Shown here piece by piece: positions 1 to 9,433 of a DNA stretch of 64,000 nt; the first letter of the stretch is position 1, and every line of letters starts with the position of its first letter. The DNA lies in assembly GCA_016709005.1 (NCBI GenBank), contig JADJEU010000002.1, forward strand, positions 248,001 to 312,000, in the 5' to 3' direction. Made by a program: the position numbers and the translations under genes. A model generated the notes under the pieces. The model made no database searches. It was not told the origin of the DNA and worked only from the letters and a program-made list of their open reading frames with translations. Source of the stretch: Crocinitomicaceae bacterium (lineage in GTDB: Bacteria; Bacteroidota; Bacteroidia; Flavobacteriales_D; Crocinitomicaceae).

Positions 1-192
1 ATCGAGGAGCGCAAATTTTTCTTCAATCTCCTGTTGCCATTGCTCAGATAATTTATTCAGTTGCGCTTGAGCATCACCGTATTCAGGAATATTCTCAAGT
101 ATGAATTGCGTATCCACATAACCGTATTTCTGCGCAGTCGCAACTTGCGACAACACTAGCAAACTGAATAGTATTAAACCAATTCTTTTCAT
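1..192 (-). CDS. OmpH/Skp-family periplasmic chaperone, partial
   Basis: Only the first 64 codons are in the window; the gene runs off the left edge. The translation opens with a signal peptide (MKRIGLILFSLLVLSQ, ending near ATAQ) followed by KYGYVDTQFILENIPEY, the usual start of the mature OmpH/Skp family, and then a helix rich in Gln and Glu that would begin the coiled-coil arms. Skp-like proteins hold unfolded outer-membrane proteins in the periplasm. The gene lies 53 bp downstream of bamA on the same strand, the usual order in this phylum (uppS-bamA-ompH), so it probably supplies clients to BamA. The family call is secure; the full length is unknown. Confidence 0.9.
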   Translation of the reverse strand, partial: MKRIGLILFSLLVLSQVATAQKYGYVDTQFILENIPEYGDAQAQLNKLSEQWQQEIEEKFALLD

Positions 193-245
193 ACGTTTCA
201 AATTTAATCTCTTAAGCTAATTTGAAGCCTCTAATTTACTACAAA

Positions 246-2846
246 TTAAATATCTCCAAGTTGCATACCAATTACCGGGAAGATTCCAAAAGTGTACCCT
301 TTAGGAGCAAAACCCGGATCTGCGCTGCCACTAAAGCCAGCCGCTCCCGGATCCAATGGATCAAAGCCCCATGCAAAATCTACACCCAGCATACCAAACA
401 TTGGTAAGAAAATACGAACCCCTGCTCCCGCAGCACGCTTCACATTAAATGGATTAAACTCGCGCAAGCTACTATAAGTATTACCTGCTTCAACAAAAGC
501 CAAACCATAAATAGTAGCACTTGGGTTCAATGACAATGGGTAACGCAATTCAAGTGAGTATCTTGATATTACCGTTCCACCGGTTGTTGGTGAGATTGGA
601 CTGTTGCCATCATAACCACGAAGGGCAATAATTTCACGACCATCAAACTGCCAGGTTCCGTTTAATCCGCTTCCTCCTAAATAGAACCTCTCAAAAGGCG
701 AATCACCCTTATTGGCGTTATAGGCACCCATGAATCCAAAACCAAATTTAGGTCGCAAGACTAATTTTTTGTTTTGAGTTAAAGGCAAGTACCACTCACC
801 TGAGAATTTAATCTTGTAATACTCAGCAAACTTATAGCGTTCCTGATCGGTCATAGCCTGATATTCTGCTTCTGTATAATCCTGAAACAGTGAATAAGGT
901 GCTGTTGATTTTAAGGTCAGAGTAAATTTAGAACCACTTCGCGGATAAATCGGATCTGAAACTGAGTTACGCGAAAACACACCTTGAAGTGCAATGTTGT
1001 TTGAGAATCCATCTGTAAAAATGAAATAACTCGATTTGGTTAAATCATAATACTGATAAGTTAACTCGCCATAGAATTGGAAATAATCATCTGGCCATTT
1101 TAAACGTGATCCCAACCCTGCACCAATCGATGTGATGGAAGTCTGACTATAAGTTGGAGCATCCTTAGCAAGTGAATTTGTAATCAACGAGTGAGACATG
1201 AAGATTGATAAAGACGTCGGTTTTTTACCTCCAAGCCAAGGCTCGGTAAATGATAAATTGTACGATTGATAACCTCTTCCGTAAGTCTGACCACGAATGC
1301 TCAAACGCTGACCATCACCAGAAGGTAGAGGTTGCCACGCTCCTTTTTTGAAGAAGTTTTTTGTAGAGAAATTCGTAAATGAAAGTCCAATGGTTCCAAT
1401 CAATCTTCCTGCACCGTAACCACCTGAAAGTTCTACCTGATCAGAAGATTTTTCTACTACCGTGTATTCGATATCAACAGTTCCGTCGGTTGCGTTTGGA
1501 ATTGGATTTACCTGAAATTGTTCAGGATCAAAATAACCCAAAGTTGCCAACTCACGTTGCGTACGAATGATGTCATTTCGGTTAAAAAGATCACCCGGTT
1601 TGGTTCTGATTTCACGCAGAATTACATGATCATTTGTTTTTGTATTTCCTTTGATGATGATGTTTTTGATGCGTGCTTCTTTCCCTTCTGTGATACGCAA
1701 TTCATAATTGATGTAATTGTTTGAATCAATATTCATTTCAACAGGCACAATGTTGAAGAAAAGGTATCCGCGATCCATATAAAGTGAAGTAACATCACGT
1801 CCATCCATACTCATGTAAAGACGTTGTTCCATCAGCATCTTGTTATAAACATCTCCCTTATTGATTCCAAGAAGTGTATCCAATTGTCCGCTGCGGTATT
1901 TTGTGTTTCCAATCCACGTGATATCGCCAAAATAATATTTATCACCTTGATCAATATAGATGTCAATACCGATGTGCTTATCATCAATATCATAAGTTGA
2001 ATCACGCACAATACGCGCATCGCGCAAACCAATCGCATTATACTTTTCAGTAATGGTTAGTTTATCTCTTTCGTAAGCCGTGCGATTAAATTTAGACCGT
2101 TTGAAAATTCGCAAGATGCCAGTTTCTTTCGTGTCTTTCATGCCACGTTTTAACCCACCATCAGAGACTGACATTTTTGTTTTCCAACCCACAAAAGCTG
2201 ACTCAGATGAATCTACTTCAGTGAGTTCATTACCATAAAAATTGATAGCACCAATTTTAATTTTATTTCCTTTTTCAATGGTGATTACAAATTTTCTGGA
2301 GTTGTAAAATGAAGTATCCATTTCTTGCGTAATCACAACCTTACACTTCAAATATCCTTTCTCCTGATAGAAACCACGCACAATGTTTTGGGTTGTAAGC
2401 ACAAGGCTTTCCGTAATTTTTTTTCCAGAATACAAATTGATCATTTCGCGCAATTTATCTGCTTCTGTTTTTGTTGCGTTGACAAAAGAATAACTGCTTA
2501 ACGTTGGTCGACCAACTACTTGAATGATTAAGAAAATGTCTCCATTAATTTTTGGAGCACCATCCATCAAAATCTGAACATCTGAAAATAATTCTTGTTC
2601 CCACAATTTTTTGATTGCGCTGCTGATATCATCTCCCGGAATACTGATTTCTTTTCCAACGGTTAATCCAGAAACGAGAATCAAAGCGCTCTCATCATAT
2701 TCCGGAGCCCCTTGAACACGCACACCTGCGATGGTATATTTTTTTGGATTCAGATAGGAATTATCTCCTCCAATAATATCCTGAGCAAGTGAACCAAAGC
2801 CCAACAGGAGGAAAGCAAAAAGCATTACTTGTTTTAATTTCATCAT
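246..2846 (-). CDS. bamA: Outer membrane protein assembly factor BamA (Omp85 family)
   Basis: 866 residues with a signal peptide (MMKLKQVMLFAFLLLGFGSLAQ), about five POTRA-like repeats up to roughly residue 480, and a C-terminal 16-strand Omp85 barrel. The RGYDG motif at residues 743-747 matches the conserved loop-6 (V)RG(F/Y) motif that sits inside Omp85 barrels. Known role: core of the BAM machine that folds and inserts beta-barrel proteins into the outer membrane. Its ATG overlaps the uppS stop by 4 bases (ATGA type), which suggests translational coupling, and ompH follows. The length fits Bacteroidota BamA. The presence of uppS and ompH on either side makes a TamA-like alternative unlikely. 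Confidence 0.96.
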   Translation of the reverse strand: MMKLKQVMLFAFLLLGFGSLAQDIIGGDNSYLNPKKYTIAGVRVQGAPEYDESALILVSGLTVGKEISIPGDDISSAIKKLWEQELFSDVQILMDGAPKINGDIFLIIQVVGRPTLSSYSFVNATKTEADKLREMINLYSGKKITESLVLTTQNIVRGFYQEKGYLKCKVVITQEMDTSFYNSRKFVITIEKGNKIKIGAINFYGNELTEVDSSESAFVGWKTKMSVSDGGLKRGMKDTKETGILRIFKRSKFNRTAYERDKLTITEKYNAIGLRDARIVRDSTYDIDDKHIGIDIYIDQGDKYYFGDITWIGNTKYRSGQLDTLLGINKGDVYNKMLMEQRLYMSMDGRDVTSLYMDRGYLFFNIVPVEMNIDSNNYINYELRITEGKEARIKNIIIKGNTKTNDHVILREIRTKPGDLFNRNDIIRTQRELATLGYFDPEQFQVNPIPNATDGTVDIEYTVVEKSSDQVELSGGYGAGRLIGTIGLSFTNFSTKNFFKKGAWQPLPSGDGQRLSIRGQTYGRGYQSYNLSFTEPWLGGKKPTSLSIFMSHSLITNSLAKDAPTYSQTSITSIGAGLGSRLKWPDDYFQFYGELTYQYYDLTKSSYFIFTDGFSNNIALQGVFSRNSVSDPIYPRSGSKFTLTLKSTAPYSLFQDYTEAEYQAMTDQERYKFAEYYKIKFSGEWYLPLTQNKKLVLRPKFGFGFMGAYNANKGDSPFERFYLGGSGLNGTWQFDGREIIALRGYDGNSPISPTTGGTVISRYSLELRYPLSLNPSATIYGLAFVEAGNTYSSLREFNPFNVKRAAGAGVRIFLPMFGMLGVDFAWGFDPLDPGAAGFSGSADPGFAPKGYTFGIFPVIGMQLGDI

Positions 2847-3586
2847 GACTGAAGTTGTTCGCTTACTTTACCAAATCGTCTTTCACGATGCTGGTATTCA
2901 TATATTGCCTGGTAAAAATCTTCTTTCTTAAAATCCGGCCAAAACTTAGTGGTAAAATGCAATTCACTATAAGCAAGTTGCCAAAGTAAAAAGTTACTTA
3001 TTCTGATTTCACCGCTTGTTCTTATCATCAATTCCGGATCTGGTATTCCAGCCGTGTATAAATGACTGCTTACAAGGTCATCTGTAATTTCATCCAAACT
3101 TATTTCGCCGTCTTTATAACGCTGCGCAATTTGTTTTATTGCAGTTTTGATTTCAGACTTGGAGCTATAATTCAAAGCAAGAATTAAGGTTGTTCCTTTA
3201 TTCTCTTTCGTTTTTTCTATTGCCGATTTCAACTCAGCTCTGCAGCGATCAGGCAGCGCATTGGCATCTCCAATCGACATCAAACGAACTTCATTTTTAT
3301 TGAGAGATTCGATTTCGTTTGAAATAGTTTGCACCAATAAATCCATTAAACCATCCACTTCTTCTTTTGGGCGATTCCAATTTTCAGTAGAGAACGCGTA
3401 AAGAGTAAGATATTTTACTTTGATTTCAGAAGCGGCAGTTAATGCTTCACGAACAGATTCAACTCCCATAGCGTGACCAAACAACCGCTCTTGTCCTTTT
3501 TCCTTAGCCCAACGACCGTTGCCGTCCATTATGACAGCCACGTGTTGTGGAATGCGGTTCATATCGAGTTGGTCTTTAAAGCTCAT
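2843..3586 (-). CDS. uppS: Isoprenyl (undecaprenyl) diphosphate synthase
   Basis: 247 residues from the ATG at 3586; an in-frame GTG at 3598 would add four residues. The cis-prenyltransferase signature VAVIMDGNGRWA lies at residues 16-27, with Asp21 the catalytic Mg-binding residue. The second conserved block (DPELMIRTSGEIRISNFLLW) is near the C-terminus. The enzyme condenses isopentenyl diphosphate onto farnesyl diphosphate to make the undecaprenyl carrier used for peptidoglycan and surface glycans, at the cytoplasmic face of the membrane. It is the first gene seen of the uppS-bamA-ompH envelope operon and overlaps bamA by 4 bases. Confidence 0.95.
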   Translation of the reverse strand: MSFKDQLDMNRIPQHVAVIMDGNGRWAKEKGQERLFGHAMGVESVREALTAASEIKVKYLTLYAFSTENWNRPKEEVDGLMDLLVQTISNEIESLNKNEVRLMSIGDANALPDRCRAELKSAIEKTKENKGTTLILALNYSSKSEIKTAIKQIAQRYKDGEISLDEITDDLVSSHLYTAGIPDPELMIRTSGEIRISNFLLWQLAYSELHFTTKFWPDFKKEDFYQAIYEYQHRERRFGKVSEQLQS

Positions 3587-3808
3587 TGGCAAAGGCACAA
3601 AGATGCTGATTTTTTTAGGATTCTAGCGTAAATGTAACGAGGGAAAACAAGAGTGATTATGCCTTTAACAAAGGTTAACAGTGAAATCCGGCCTTGGTGA
3701 TATAGCAGCACACACTACTAAATAATAAATATCAAGGAGTGAATGCCGCATTTTAAAGGATTGGTGGATCACTGAATTAGAGGTTTTGCAGAGGCCAAAG
3801 GTGGAAAC

Positions 3809-3840
3809 AAAAAATCCAGACTCGAAAGCCTGGATTTTTT
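3809..3840 (-). terminator. Rho-independent terminator after atpDC
   Basis: An inverted repeat (AAAAAATCCAG at 3809-3819 against CTGGATTTTTT at 3830-3840) with a 10-base loop lies 20 bp past the atpC stop. Read on the minus strand it is a hairpin followed by a T run. The A run on the other side could let it also act on plus-strand transcripts. Confidence 0.8.
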
Positions 3841-3859
3841 CAAATTCATATTTGTCAGC

Positions 3860-4153
3860 TTATTCAGCCAAAACCATAATCTTATTGTCTTTTACTTCAA
3901 TCACACCACCTTTGATCTCAAACGAAAAACTGGCGTCGCTTTTATGCGTTACGTTCAACTTACCGTTATAGATGTCTTCGTCTATGTTTTCAGCCACATT
4001 CTGATCCACTTTTACAAGACCTTTTGCGAGGGCAGAAATCATAGGAGCGTGTTGATTCAAAACACCGAATGAGCCATCCAGACCAGGCAATACAACGTGA
4101 CTCACATTGCCTTTGTACAATAATTCATCGGGGGTAATTACTTCTAATAACAT
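3860..4153 (-). CDS. atpC: F1 ATP synthase epsilon subunit
   Basis: 97 residues opening MLLEVITPDELLYKGNVSHV, the beta-sandwich domain of F1 epsilon, with the conserved LPGLDGSFGVLNQHAPMISAL block. It lacks the C-terminal helical hairpin found in longer homologues (about 130-140 residues); short epsilon subunits of this kind are usual in Bacteroidota. It links the central stalk to the c-ring. It follows atpD by 12 bp in the two-gene atpD-atpC operon common in this phylum, where the other ATP synthase genes are elsewhere. Confidence 0.94.
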   Translation of the reverse strand: MLLEVITPDELLYKGNVSHVVLPGLDGSFGVLNQHAPMISALAKGLVKVDQNVAENIDEDIYNGKLNVTHKSDASFSFEIKGGVIEVKDNKIMVLAE

Positions 4154-4165
4154 GTGCAGTAATAA

Positions 4166-5665
4166 TTAGTCAGCCAACATTTTTTCTCCAGCTTCAATAA
4201 CCTGCTCGATCGTTCCTTTCAAGTTAAATGCTGCTTCAGGGTATTTATCAACCTTACCATCCATGATCATATTAAATCCTTTGATAGTTTCTTTGATGTC
4301 AACCAAAACACCTTTTAATCCTGTAAATTGTTCAGCAACGTGGAACGGCTGAGACAAGAAACGCTGAACGCGGCGTGCACGGTGTACAATTAATTTATCT
4401 TCTTCAGAAAGTTCATCCATACCAAGAATTGCAATGATATCTTGTAATTCTTTATAACGTTGAAGTGTCAATTTAACACGTTGTGCGCAGTCATAATGAT
4501 CAGCACCAACAATAGAAGCAGTAAGAATTCGCGAAGTAGAATCCAACGGATCTACCGCAGGATAAATTCCAAGCTCAGCAATTTTACGGGACAATACTGT
4601 AGTAGCATCCAAGTGGGCAAAAGTTGTAGCCGGAGCTGGATCCGTTAAGTCATCCGCGGGTACATATACCGCTTGAACAGAAGTAATAGATCCGTTCTTA
4701 GTTGAAGTAATACGCTCTTGCATTGCTCCCATTTCAGTTGCAAGTGTTGGCTGATAACCTACCGCTGATGGCATACGACCCAATAGAGCCGATACCTCAG
4801 AACCTGCTTGAGTAAAACGGAAGATATTATCTACGAAGAAAAGAATATCATTTCCTTTTCCTTCTCCATCACCATCACGGTAATATTCAGCAAGAGTAAG
4901 ACCTGACAAGGCAACACGCGCACGTGCTCCAGGAGGCTCATTCATTTGTCCAAAAACGAAGGTAGCTTTTGAATCTTTTAATTTTTCTCTGTCAATTTTA
5001 GAAAGATCCCATCCGCCTTTTTCCATGTCATGCATGAAATCTTCTCCGTATGTGATAATTCCTGATTCAAGCATCTCACGCAATAAGTCATTTCCTTCAC
5101 GTGTACGCTCACCCACACCAGCAAATACAGATAATCCTGAATATGCTTTTGCAATGTTGTTGATCAATTCCTGAATCAATACTGTTTTACCAACACCAGC
5201 ACCACCGAACAAACCAATTTTACCACCTTTTGCATAAGGCTCAATCAAATCAATTACTTTAATTCCGGTAAAAAGTACTTCGGTAGCGGTAGAAAGATCT
5301 TCAAATCGTGGCGCAGAACGGTGAATTGGAAGTCCACCCGTTTTGTCTACGTTTTCGATTCCGTCGATAGCGTCTCCGATTACGTTAAAAAGACGTCCTT
5401 TAATAGCGTCACCTTTTGGCATGAGGATCGGGAAACCAGTTGAAACAACTTCCATTCCGCGGGTAAATCCATCTGAAGAGTCCATTGCAATACTTCTGAT
5501 TGCATCATCTCCAATGTGTTGTTGTACCTCAAGTACTACTTTTGTTCCATCTGCTTTGGTTACCACAAGAGCATCCATAATGTTTGGAAGAGTAGAACCT
5601 TTTGAGAAACTTACATCGACTACAGGTCCAATTACCTGTGAAATTTTTCCCTTAATACCTGACAT
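4166..5665 (-). CDS. atpD: F1 ATP synthase beta subunit
   Basis: 499 residues with the full F1-beta pattern: Walker A GGAGVGKT at 154-161, the GERTREGNDL block, Walker B ILFFVDNIFRF, and the ALLGRMPSAVGYQPTLATEM signature. This is the catalytic subunit of the membrane ATP synthase. The start codon gives the usual SGIKGKISQVIGPVVDVSF N-terminus. Upstream, TAACTTTG (complement of 5709-5716) is a good Bacteroidota -7 element, and the divergent ribF promoter lies just beyond it. Confidence 0.98.
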   Translation of the reverse strand: MSGIKGKISQVIGPVVDVSFSKGSTLPNIMDALVVTKADGTKVVLEVQQHIGDDAIRSIAMDSSDGFTRGMEVVSTGFPILMPKGDAIKGRLFNVIGDAIDGIENVDKTGGLPIHRSAPRFEDLSTATEVLFTGIKVIDLIEPYAKGGKIGLFGGAGVGKTVLIQELINNIAKAYSGLSVFAGVGERTREGNDLLREMLESGIITYGEDFMHDMEKGGWDLSKIDREKLKDSKATFVFGQMNEPPGARARVALSGLTLAEYYRDGDGEGKGNDILFFVDNIFRFTQAGSEVSALLGRMPSAVGYQPTLATEMGAMQERITSTKNGSITSVQAVYVPADDLTDPAPATTFAHLDATTVLSRKIAELGIYPAVDPLDSTSRILTASIVGADHYDCAQRVKLTLQRYKELQDIIAILGMDELSEEDKLIVHRARRVQRFLSQPFHVAEQFTGLKGVLVDIKETIKGFNMIMDGKVDKYPEAAFNLKGTIEQVIEAGEKMLAD

Positions 5666-5708
5666 TTCGGCTACGTTTTATAATTAAAAATCCGTTTTTT
5701 TCGCGGTG

Positions 5709-5768
5709 CAAAGTTAACGCTTTTTCTTCTTTGGGCCGATTTTGTTGAAAGTTTTTTACATAACTTTG
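5709..5768. promoter_or_regulatory. Divergent atpD / ribF promoters
   Basis: Two copies of the Bacteroidota -7 element TAACTTTG face away from each other: one on the minus strand at 5709-5716 for atpD and one on the plus strand at 5761-5768 for ribF. A TTTG at 5741-5744 is a possible -33 element for ribF, although the 16-base spacing is slightly short. This is a sequence match only. Confidence 0.6.
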
Positions 5769-5802
5769 AAAATCCTTATAATCACCTGAAATAACAAGCG
5801 AT

Positions 5803-6750
5803 TTGAAAGTTCATCACTCATTGGAAAACATTCCGGCTATTAAGAAACCGGTACTTACAATCGGCACGTTTGACGGTGTTCATTTGGGTCATCAATCTAT
5901 TTTATCGCACCTTAAAAATACCGCACAAAAAATTGGCGGTGAAACAGTCGTCTTTACATTTCATCCTCATCCGCGCATTGCACTAAATCCTGATGACCAT
6001 GGACTTGAGATGATTCAGGAGTTGGAAGATCGCATTAAAAAACTGGAGGCATCAGGCATTGATCATTTGATTTTATTCCCGTTTACAAAAGAATTTTCTC
6101 GTTTGTCTGCCACTGAGTTTGTGCGCAATATCTTAGTCAATCAGCTGCATATTCACACCTTGACAATAGGCTATAACCATCATTTTGGAAGAAACCGGGA
6201 AGGCTCTATTGAATTATTGAATGAGCTAGCACCCGTTTATGGTTTTTTTGTGGATGAGATTCCTGCCTTTGTTGAGTCTGAAAAAAGTGTCAGTTCCACT
6301 AAAATTCGAGAAGCCATTTCTGCGGGCGATGTTAAACAGGCGCAGGCTTTTTTAGGTGAAGTCTATCACTTTTCAGGAATTGTTGTCGAAGGCGATAAAA
6401 TTGGAAATAAAATTGGCTTTCCTACCGCTAACATCAACGTTAGTAAATTACAACTCATTCCTAAAAAAGGTGTTTTTGCAGTAAAAGTAAAATTCAACGG
6501 CCAGATTATGGAAGGCATGATGAACATTGGCAATCGCCCGACCATTTCTGAAAATGGAGAACGCCGGGTTGAAATTCACTTGTTTGATTTCTCAGAAAAT
6601 CTTTATGGCAAAAATTTGGTTGTATATTTGATAGATCGAGTAAGGGAGGAAAAAAATTTCCAGTCGATAGAGGCGCTCACTGAACAATTAAAACAAGATG
6701 AAAAGCATTGCCGTGATATTTTGCAGCAGTCTTCTGTTGTGGTCGGGTAA
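5803..6750 (+). CDS. ribF: Bifunctional riboflavin kinase / FAD synthetase
   Basis: 315 residues from a TTG start, the only start that keeps the conserved N-terminus (KVHHSLENIPAIKKPVLTIG). The N-terminal FAD synthetase half has the nucleotidyltransferase motif GTFDGVHLGHQ and a later SSTKIREAI block; the C-terminal flavokinase half has GNKIGFPTANI. It converts riboflavin to FMN and then FAD in the cytoplasm. The last 53 bases overlap the start of the downstream LRR gene in another frame, an unusually long overlap. FAD from this enzyme would serve SdhA among others, but no operon link to sdh exists. Confidence 0.96.
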   Translation: MKVHHSLENIPAIKKPVLTIGTFDGVHLGHQSILSHLKNTAQKIGGETVVFTFHPHPRIALNPDDHGLEMIQELEDRIKKLEASGIDHLILFPFTKEFSRLSATEFVRNILVNQLHIHTLTIGYNHHFGRNREGSIELLNELAPVYGFFVDEIPAFVESEKSVSSTKIREAISAGDVKQAQAFLGEVYHFSGIVVEGDKIGNKIGFPTANINVSKLQLIPKKGVFAVKVKFNGQIMEGMMNIGNRPTISENGERRVEIHLFDFSENLYGKNLVVYLIDRVREEKNFQSIEALTEQLKQDEKHCRDILQQSSVVVG

Positions 6751-7276
6751 ACTGACAGCACAGCCTGATCGTATATTTTATTCCCTTGAAGAAGCGTCAC
6801 TAGTAGCTGTTGATTCTGTATTAAGACTTGACCTCAGCAAAAAAAAGTTTACTGAAATTCCAGCTGAAATTTATAGCTATAAAAATCTTAAAGAATTAGA
6901 TCTCTCTCAAAATAAACTCACGCATTTACCAGACGATTTTTACTTTCCAAATCTGGAAGTATTAAATCTTGAAAAAAATGATCTGGATACTTTTTCACAT
7001 TCCCTTTGCCAAATCACCACATTGCGACAACTCTATTTGGGAAGAAATGACATTCATTCTTTTCCGGAGTGTATCAGTCAACTTCAGGAACTGGTGATTT
7101 TAGATGCCTGGTTTAATCCTATTCAAGATTTGCCAATGGCACTAACAACACTAAAAAAATTAAGATCAATGGATCTGAGAGGAATAACCTACAGCAAAGA
7201 ATTTCAGAAAAAATGGAATGCACTTTTACCCTGGGTAAAAATTGAATTTGATGTGGGTTGTGATTGCGCCAATTAA
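6698..7276 (+). CDS. Secreted leucine-rich-repeat protein
   Basis: 192 residues with a signal peptide (MKSIAVIFCSSLLLWSGKLTAQ), then about five leucine-rich repeats of the LxxLxLxxNxLxxLP type (KELDLSQNKLTHLPDDF, LEVLNLEKNDLDTF, LRQLYLGRNDIHSFP). The chain ends with a short tail holding CDC. LRRs bind other proteins; no partner can be named. The first 53 bases lie inside the 3' end of ribF in a different frame, and the signal peptide is encoded there, so the overlap is real coding overlap. It is small for an LRR protein and has no T9SS tail. Confidence 0.8.
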   Translation: MKSIAVIFCSSLLLWSGKLTAQPDRIFYSLEEASLVAVDSVLRLDLSKKKFTEIPAEIYSYKNLKELDLSQNKLTHLPDDFYFPNLEVLNLEKNDLDTFSHSLCQITTLRQLYLGRNDIHSFPECISQLQELVILDAWFNPIQDLPMALTTLKKLRSMDLRGITYSKEFQKKWNALLPWVKIEFDVGCDCAN

Positions 7277-7674
7277 ACAAGTTCTTCTTTTCTCACACTT
7301 GCAAACCAGGCTTTAGCCTCTTCAACAGAACCTACAATTTTAGTAGTATAAAGCGGTTTGAAATATTGAATATAGAAACGTGCAACTATTCTTCCGCGCA
7401 AGGTATTTATAACAATTGCAGCAGCTTTTATATTCGGAACAATTCTGGCTTTTCTTGAAAAATAAGATTGCGCATCATTGGTAAGATCAGCATTCAGTGC
7501 AGTAAGATCGACAAGGTAAAAAACATCATTGCCCTGCGACATTGTAACATACACTGAGTCCAATTCCTTCGCATCAATCAAATCCAAAACAGCAGCTTCT
7601 TTATAAGTAGTGACAATAATATCTGCATCAACTTTACTCACAATCACTTTATCGGTTTCTACTGAATCTCTCAT
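7273..7674 (-). CDS. Hypothetical STAS/SpoIIAA-like protein
   Basis: 133 residues, no signal peptide or membrane segment. The pattern of alternating strands and helices (VYVTMSQGNDVFYLVDLTAL, then IKAAAIVINTLRGRIVARFYIQYFKP and SVEEAKAWFAS at the end) resembles the small STAS-like proteins often found in Bacteroidota, in which a C-terminal helix reads EAxxWL. I cannot assign a function. It converges on the LRR gene with a 4-base overlap of stop codons. It stands alone with no operon partner. Confidence 0.6.
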   Translation of the reverse strand: MRDSVETDKVIVSKVDADIIVTTYKEAAVLDLIDAKELDSVYVTMSQGNDVFYLVDLTALNADLTNDAQSYFSRKARIVPNIKAAAIVINTLRGRIVARFYIQYFKPLYTTKIVGSVEEAKAWFASVRKEELV

Positions 7675-7870
7675 TGCAATTAAACTTTTTTTGCTCCGCG
7701 AATTTACAACTTTACCTTAAAATTAAAACCTAACCATTTGATTTTTTAGTAGATACGCACTCGTTATTTACATCTTAATCCTTTTAAATCGAATGTTAGA
7801 AAAGGCTCTTTTGCTGGCAGTTAAACTTTAATTGCCGGCATCTAGAAGAATCTAGTTTCGAAAGCACGAA

Positions 7871-8824
7871 TTAGATTAACTCCTTTTCTTGAACAAAATT
7901 CAGAAAAACTGACTTCACATTTTTAGCCAGATACTCTTGTTCAAATTGACCGGGAGTTGGAATGAGAATTGCATTTTTTTCCAGCAGGATCAACTCCATT
8001 ATAGTCGTGTAACCAGCCCTTGAAATGACACAGGCACTTTCATTGATTAAGCCTTCTAATTCTTCGGTCGATGGATTCTCAAAACAAGCAATATCATCAT
8101 GCATTTCTTTTGATCCAACCAATGCTACTCTTTTATTTTGTTTGCGCAAATAATCAGCCAGTAACTTTGAAAACCGGGTGCGCTCTGGTTCTGGTCCTGA
8201 AACAATTCCAAGTAAATCAAACTTCAAAGGAACTTGCTCTTTTTTAAATCGACCCAATAGTCCAATGAAGATTTTTGGTGTGGTAAAATTGACCCTTACC
8301 AAATCACCGCAAATTGACTTTTTGTCATTATCCGGAACCCAGATACAATCAAATTTTTCAATCCATTTTTTGAGCTGACTGTTCACAAATCTCCTCAAAA
8401 ATGGAAGCTGCAAATTAAGTTGATGTGAGACGAAAATATTTTTAGTCTGCGCCGAAAAAAAACCGTAGCGATTGTCTGAAATTACCATGTCGATTTTATG
8501 CTCAGCGACAAATTTTTGTACAAAACTATTTTCAGCCTCTATCGCTTTTTTAATTTTTGAAAATTGATTGAGCAGCTGCCAGTATGCTGATTTTTGCGAG
8601 TCGAGTGTCACCCCGTATCCATCTAAATGAACAAGTTTTAACTGGTCTTCAAATTCACGCCTGATGAAAGCACATTGATCCGAATTTCCTGCAAAATAAA
8701 TTTCGTTTTGCTGAGTGATTAATTGACGAATGATAGAAATGCAGCGCGTTGTATGCCCCATGCCCCAGTCTAATGCAGAAATCAAAATACGGCTGGAACT
8801 TATTTTATCGGGACGCAATTGCAT
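7871..8824 (-). CDS. Glycosyltransferase, GT-B fold (MurG/UGT-like)
   Basis: 317 residues. The N-terminus ILISALDWGMGHTTRCISII carries the GxGHxxR motif seen in MurG-like and UDP-glycosyltransferase proteins. The C-terminal half holds GYTTIMELILLEKNAILIPT followed by PGQFEQEYLAKN, the nucleotide-sugar side of a GT-B enzyme. Donor and acceptor are unknown. There is no signal peptide, so it acts in the cytoplasm or on the inner membrane surface. The C-terminus is somewhat short after the QEYLA motif, but I see no conserved continuation past the stop. Confidence 0.8.
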   Translation of the reverse strand: MQLRPDKISSSRILISALDWGMGHTTRCISIIRQLITQQNEIYFAGNSDQCAFIRREFEDQLKLVHLDGYGVTLDSQKSAYWQLLNQFSKIKKAIEAENSFVQKFVAEHKIDMVISDNRYGFFSAQTKNIFVSHQLNLQLPFLRRFVNSQLKKWIEKFDCIWVPDNDKKSICGDLVRVNFTTPKIFIGLLGRFKKEQVPLKFDLLGIVSGPEPERTRFSKLLADYLRKQNKRVALVGSKEMHDDIACFENPSTEELEGLINESACVISRAGYTTIMELILLEKNAILIPTPGQFEQEYLAKNVKSVFLNFVQEKELI

Positions 8825-8920
8825 GAGGTAAATATAGCAAAATCGCAGCGCCTTATCTACAAGATCATGAAAGGAATCTCAAAATGAAAATCACGTTCAA
8901 CAAGAAATGAGATTCTAAAA

Positions 8921-9433
8921 CTAATTCGATGCTTTGGTCGGATTTTTAGCCATTACGCCTTCAGCATCCAAAAGAAATTTTACTTCTTCTTTTCCTTTTT
9001 CAGCACCCGAAGGATAACCTAGTTTACCCCAAGCGGTCAATTGATAGTTTTGTGTAGCTTCATCTTTAGCTGCGGTAAAAACCCATATCGTTGGAAATCC
9101 TTGAACACCAAAAGCAACTTGCAATTTTTGATTTTGTTCTTTTAATTCAGCCGGCAAAACCTTAGTGCGCGGAAAATCAAGTTCCAATAATATCACATTG
9201 GCGCTTGCCCACTCAATAAAAGCAGGTTTTGCAAAAACTTCGCGTTGTAATTTAATACACCATCCGCACCAATCACTGCCCGTAAAAAATCCAAAAATAG
9301 GTTTCTTGGTTTCATTCGAAAGTGCAACTGCAGAATCCAGATTTGTATACCAGGTAAGTCCGCCCTCATTTGCTTTTACAACAGGAGCCGAAAGAAACAG
9401 AGAAACAAATAAAACTAAAACCAGATTTTTCAT
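8921..9433 (-). CDS. Exported thioredoxin-family protein
   Basis: 170 residues with a signal peptide (MKNLVLVLFVSLFLSAPVVKA) and a thioredoxin-like domain whose active site is WCGWC, Cys56 and Cys59, in the context FFTGSDWCGWCIKL. The later GVQGFPTIWVF segment supplies the cis-proline. Proteins of this DUF255/thioredoxin_7 type act as thiol oxidoreductases in the periplasm. It is divergent from the M14 peptidase gene. The substrate is unknown. Confidence 0.85.
   Translation of the reverse strand: MKNLVLVLFVSLFLSAPVVKANEGGLTWYTNLDSAVALSNETKKPIFGFFTGSDWCGWCIKLQREVFAKPAFIEWASANVILLELDFPRTKVLPAELKEQNQKLQVAFGVQGFPTIWVFTAAKDEATQNYQLTAWGKLGYPSGAEKGKEEVKFLLDAEGVMAKNPTKASN

Noticed and set aside
5343..5687. 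114-codon open frame opposite atpD
   Set aside because: It lies wholly antisense to a highly conserved gene, has no family features, and follows from codon bias on the other strand.
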